51,312 nucleotides of DNA from CAYSWS01 sp964434935 (lineage in GTDB: Bacteria > Patescibacteriota > WWE3 > UBA101185 > UBA10185). The translations under genes and the position numbers were made by a program. The notes beneath the pieces were generated by a model. The model made no database searches and was not told the origin of the DNA. It was given only the letters and a program-made list of their open reading frames with translations. The stretch spans positions 1 to 51,312 of the forward strand of contig CAYSWS010000007.1 of the NCBI GenBank assembly GCA_964434935.1, written 5' to 3'. The stretch's first letter is position 1; every line of letters begins with the position of its first letter. Below, piece by piece: positions 49,779 to 51,312 of this stretch.

Positions 49779-51311
49779 ATGCACAACAAGTATTTGCGTA
49801 TTTTTATCTACGTTTTGCTGACAATCTACTTTTCCCTCTTCTTTTTACGAAAAATAAACCTGGTCACGGCGGACTTAGGCAGGCACATCACTAACGGACG
49901 TGTCTTTTTGCAGCAGGGCATTGTCATTTCCAGCAACTTCTATTCCTACACACAGCCGGACTTTCCCGTAGTCACGCATCACTGGCTAAGCGGTGTGGTC
50001 TTTTATCTGGTGCACAGCCTATCAGGCTTTTCGGGCCTATCCCTGTTTTATATTCTCATCAGCGGCCTTACGGTCTTTTTGTTTTTCAAAATAGCTCAAG
50101 ACAGGTCCAGCCTGCCCGCGGCGCTATTCGTCACTCTGTTATTGATGCCTTTGTTATCGGACAGGAAGGAGATCCGTCCCGAAGGTTTCAGCTATCTTTT
50201 TATGGGGCTCTATTACTTACTGCTTACCCTATTTCTGAAAAAGAAGCTTAAGTTCAAGATTCTACTGCCGGTTCTTATCATCACACAAATACTGTGGGTG
50301 AACTTGCATATATTTTTCATCCTGGGAATTTTCATCATCGGCACTTTTACCTTTTGGGAAGCCATCAAAAAGTGGTTCTATAAAAAAGCTAACAGATTCA
50401 AAGAGCTTGTTATCCTGCTGTCCGTCTCGGTGTCCGCCAGCCTGCTCAACCCTTATTTCTTCAAAGGTTTACTGGAGCCTCTGAATATTCTCAAAGAATA
50501 CGGCTACATGATCGTGGAAAATCAATCAGTATTCTTCATGCAGAAAAGATCACCTGATTTCACATACTTTTTGTTCGAAGTCGCCGCTTTGCTAGCCGCC
50601 TTCATGACCATACACATTCTCATGTCCAAGAAATTAAACCACAGCGCTGTGCCTCTTATCCTCATGTGGGCCTTTTTGGTCTTAGGATTTAGAGCTATCA
50701 GAGGTATGCAGATCTTCGCCTTATTCTTTGTGCCCGTAGCCGCCGGTTACATGCACAATTATTTCACGGACCTAAGGGACAAGTTCATCTGGCCGGCTGT
50801 GTTCCTGCTGATACTGACGCTCCTGCCGGGCCATGTGCTTTCCATGATAAAACCGGGTTCAGGCTTGGGCTTGGTCGAAAATATAAACGGCTCAGCTGAT
50901 TTTTTCATTAACAACGACTTAAAGGGACCCATCTTCAATAACTATGATATAGGCGGCTATTTGATTTATCATCTGTACGGCCGGGAAAAAGTTTTTGTGG
51001 ATAATAGACCGGAGGCTTACAGCGTGGACTNNNNNNNNNNGGACTTTTTTTCGCAGCTTTATAATCCCATGCAGGAAAAAGAGGAGGTGTGGCAGCAGGC
51101 GTTGGCCACCTATGATTTCAACACCATTTACTTTTATCGACGGGACAGGACGCAGTGGGCGCAGCCCTTTCTCATTGAAAGGATCAAGGATGCGGAGTGG
51201 GTGCCGGTTTTTGTCGACGACTATGTGCTTATCCTGGTTAGAAATAATGAGCAAAACCAGGCTATAATAGAAAACTATCAAATTCCCAAAGAGATCTTTG
51301 TGGCCAGTTAA
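49779..51311 (+). CDS. Polytopic membrane protein, GT-C glycosyltransferase-like
   Basis: 510 residues, about eleven membrane helices plus a C-terminal exterior domain. The N-terminal loop T-A-D-L-G-R-H-I-T-N-G-R resembles the acidic first-loop motif (D-x-x-x-H) of GT-C glycosyltransferases and related polyprenyl-phosphate sugar transferases. The C-terminal part has DIGGYLIYHLYGREKVFVDNR, a pattern in uncharacterised GT-C-like proteins. Ten N at 51031-51040 interrupt it. Sugar and acceptor are unknown. The stop is one base before the window end. Confidence 0.65.
   Translation: MHNKYLRIFIYVLLTIYFSLFFLRKINLVTADLGRHITNGRVFLQQGIVISSNFYSYTQPDFPVVTHHWLSGVVFYLVHSLSGFSGLSLFYILISGLTVFLFFKIAQDRSSLPAALFVTLLLMPLLSDRKEIRPEGFSYLFMGLYYLLLTLFLKKKLKFKILLPVLIITQILWVNLHIFFILGIFIIGTFTFWEAIKKWFYKKANRFKELVILLSVSVSASLLNPYFFKGLLEPLNILKEYGYMIVENQSVFFMQKRSPDFTYFLFEVAALLAAFMTIHILMSKKLNHSAVPLILMWAFLVLGFRAIRGMQIFALFFVPVAAGYMHNYFTDLRDKFIWPAVFLLILTLLPGHVLSMIKPGSGLGLVENINGSADFFINNDLKGPIFNNYDIGGYLIYHLYGREKVFVDNRPEAYSVDXXXXDFFSQLYNPMQEKEEVWQQALATYDFNTIYFYRRDRTQWAQPFLIERIKDAEWVPVFVDDYVLILVRNNEQNQAIIENYQIPKEIFVAS
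51031..51040. other. Assembly gap (10 N)
   Basis: Ten N inside the GT-C-like gene; the frame is open on both sides. A short unresolved or repeated stretch. Confidence 0.95.
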
Positions 51312-51312
51312 T

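Noticed and set aside
1..51312. Alternative genetic code (TGA as glycine)
   Set aside because: TGA closes several clear genes, for example adk and the PilM-like gene, without conserved sequence after it.

Overview
The window is a dense bacterial chromosome segment with short intergenic gaps and many 1-30 bp gene overlaps. It contains three N gaps (44393-44492, 48623-48722, 51031-51040), so it comes from a draft or metagenome scaffold. TAA, TAG and TGA are all used as stops, which excludes the code in which TGA means glycine. The gene content best fits a member of the Candidate Phyla Radiation (Patescibacteria): compact housekeeping proteins, a TraD-like ATPase beside an FtsA/PilM-like protein and a baseplate-J-like membrane protein, several small two-helix VirB2-like proteins, giant secreted enzymes, and an isolated binding lipoprotein. 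That placement is an inference from content. No rRNA gene is present to confirm it.

Layout. 1-5338: translation and chaperone block (3' part of lepA, adk, then hrcA-grpE-dnaK). 5396-11991: envelope-stress pair, disordered protein, TraD-like ATPase, PilM/FtsA-like protein, baseplate-J-like protein, ruvX. 11998-14979: a zinc-ribbon gene divergent from a small membrane gene, a HAD hydrolase, dnaA, and a 319-bp non-coding stretch with clustered DnaA-box-like sites that I read as oriC. 14980-18106: murT-gatD (peptidoglycan amidation) coupled to a WaaL-like ligase. 18162-25220: sugar-binding lipoprotein, tsaD, a DUF5343-like gene, and divergent proS and valS. 25204-30846 (minus strand): bL25, zinc-ribbon protein, PP2C-like/beta-propeller membrane protein, two small membrane proteins, SpoIID-like protein. 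30937-42301: a secretion-type locus with four VirB2-like proteins (one carrying a tandem Cys-rich ectodomain), an 1100-residue protein ending in an HExxH peptidase, a VirB6/TrbL-like protein, and a 1279-residue exported protein ending in a lytic-transglycosylase-like domain. 42344-51311: smpB and tmRNA, an ABC exporter, comF, four tRNA genes, a CPA2 antiporter with an RCK domain, an anchored cytochrome-b5-like protein, and membrane proteins.

The most regular signal in the window is promoter geometry. In ten genes on both strands a -10-like hexamer ends exactly six bases before the ATG or GTG, so transcription would start on the start codon. About ten more have gaps of 7 to 15 bases. Shine-Dalgarno sequences appear mainly before genes inside operons (dnaK, the YtxH-like gene, the small membrane gene at 28440). 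I infer that leaderless initiation is the default for first genes here. The best candidate for an undescribed system is the 30.9-42.3 kb locus: a type-IV-secretion-like membrane core with a Cys-rich pilin-like adhesin candidate and two giant enzymes that could open a cell wall.
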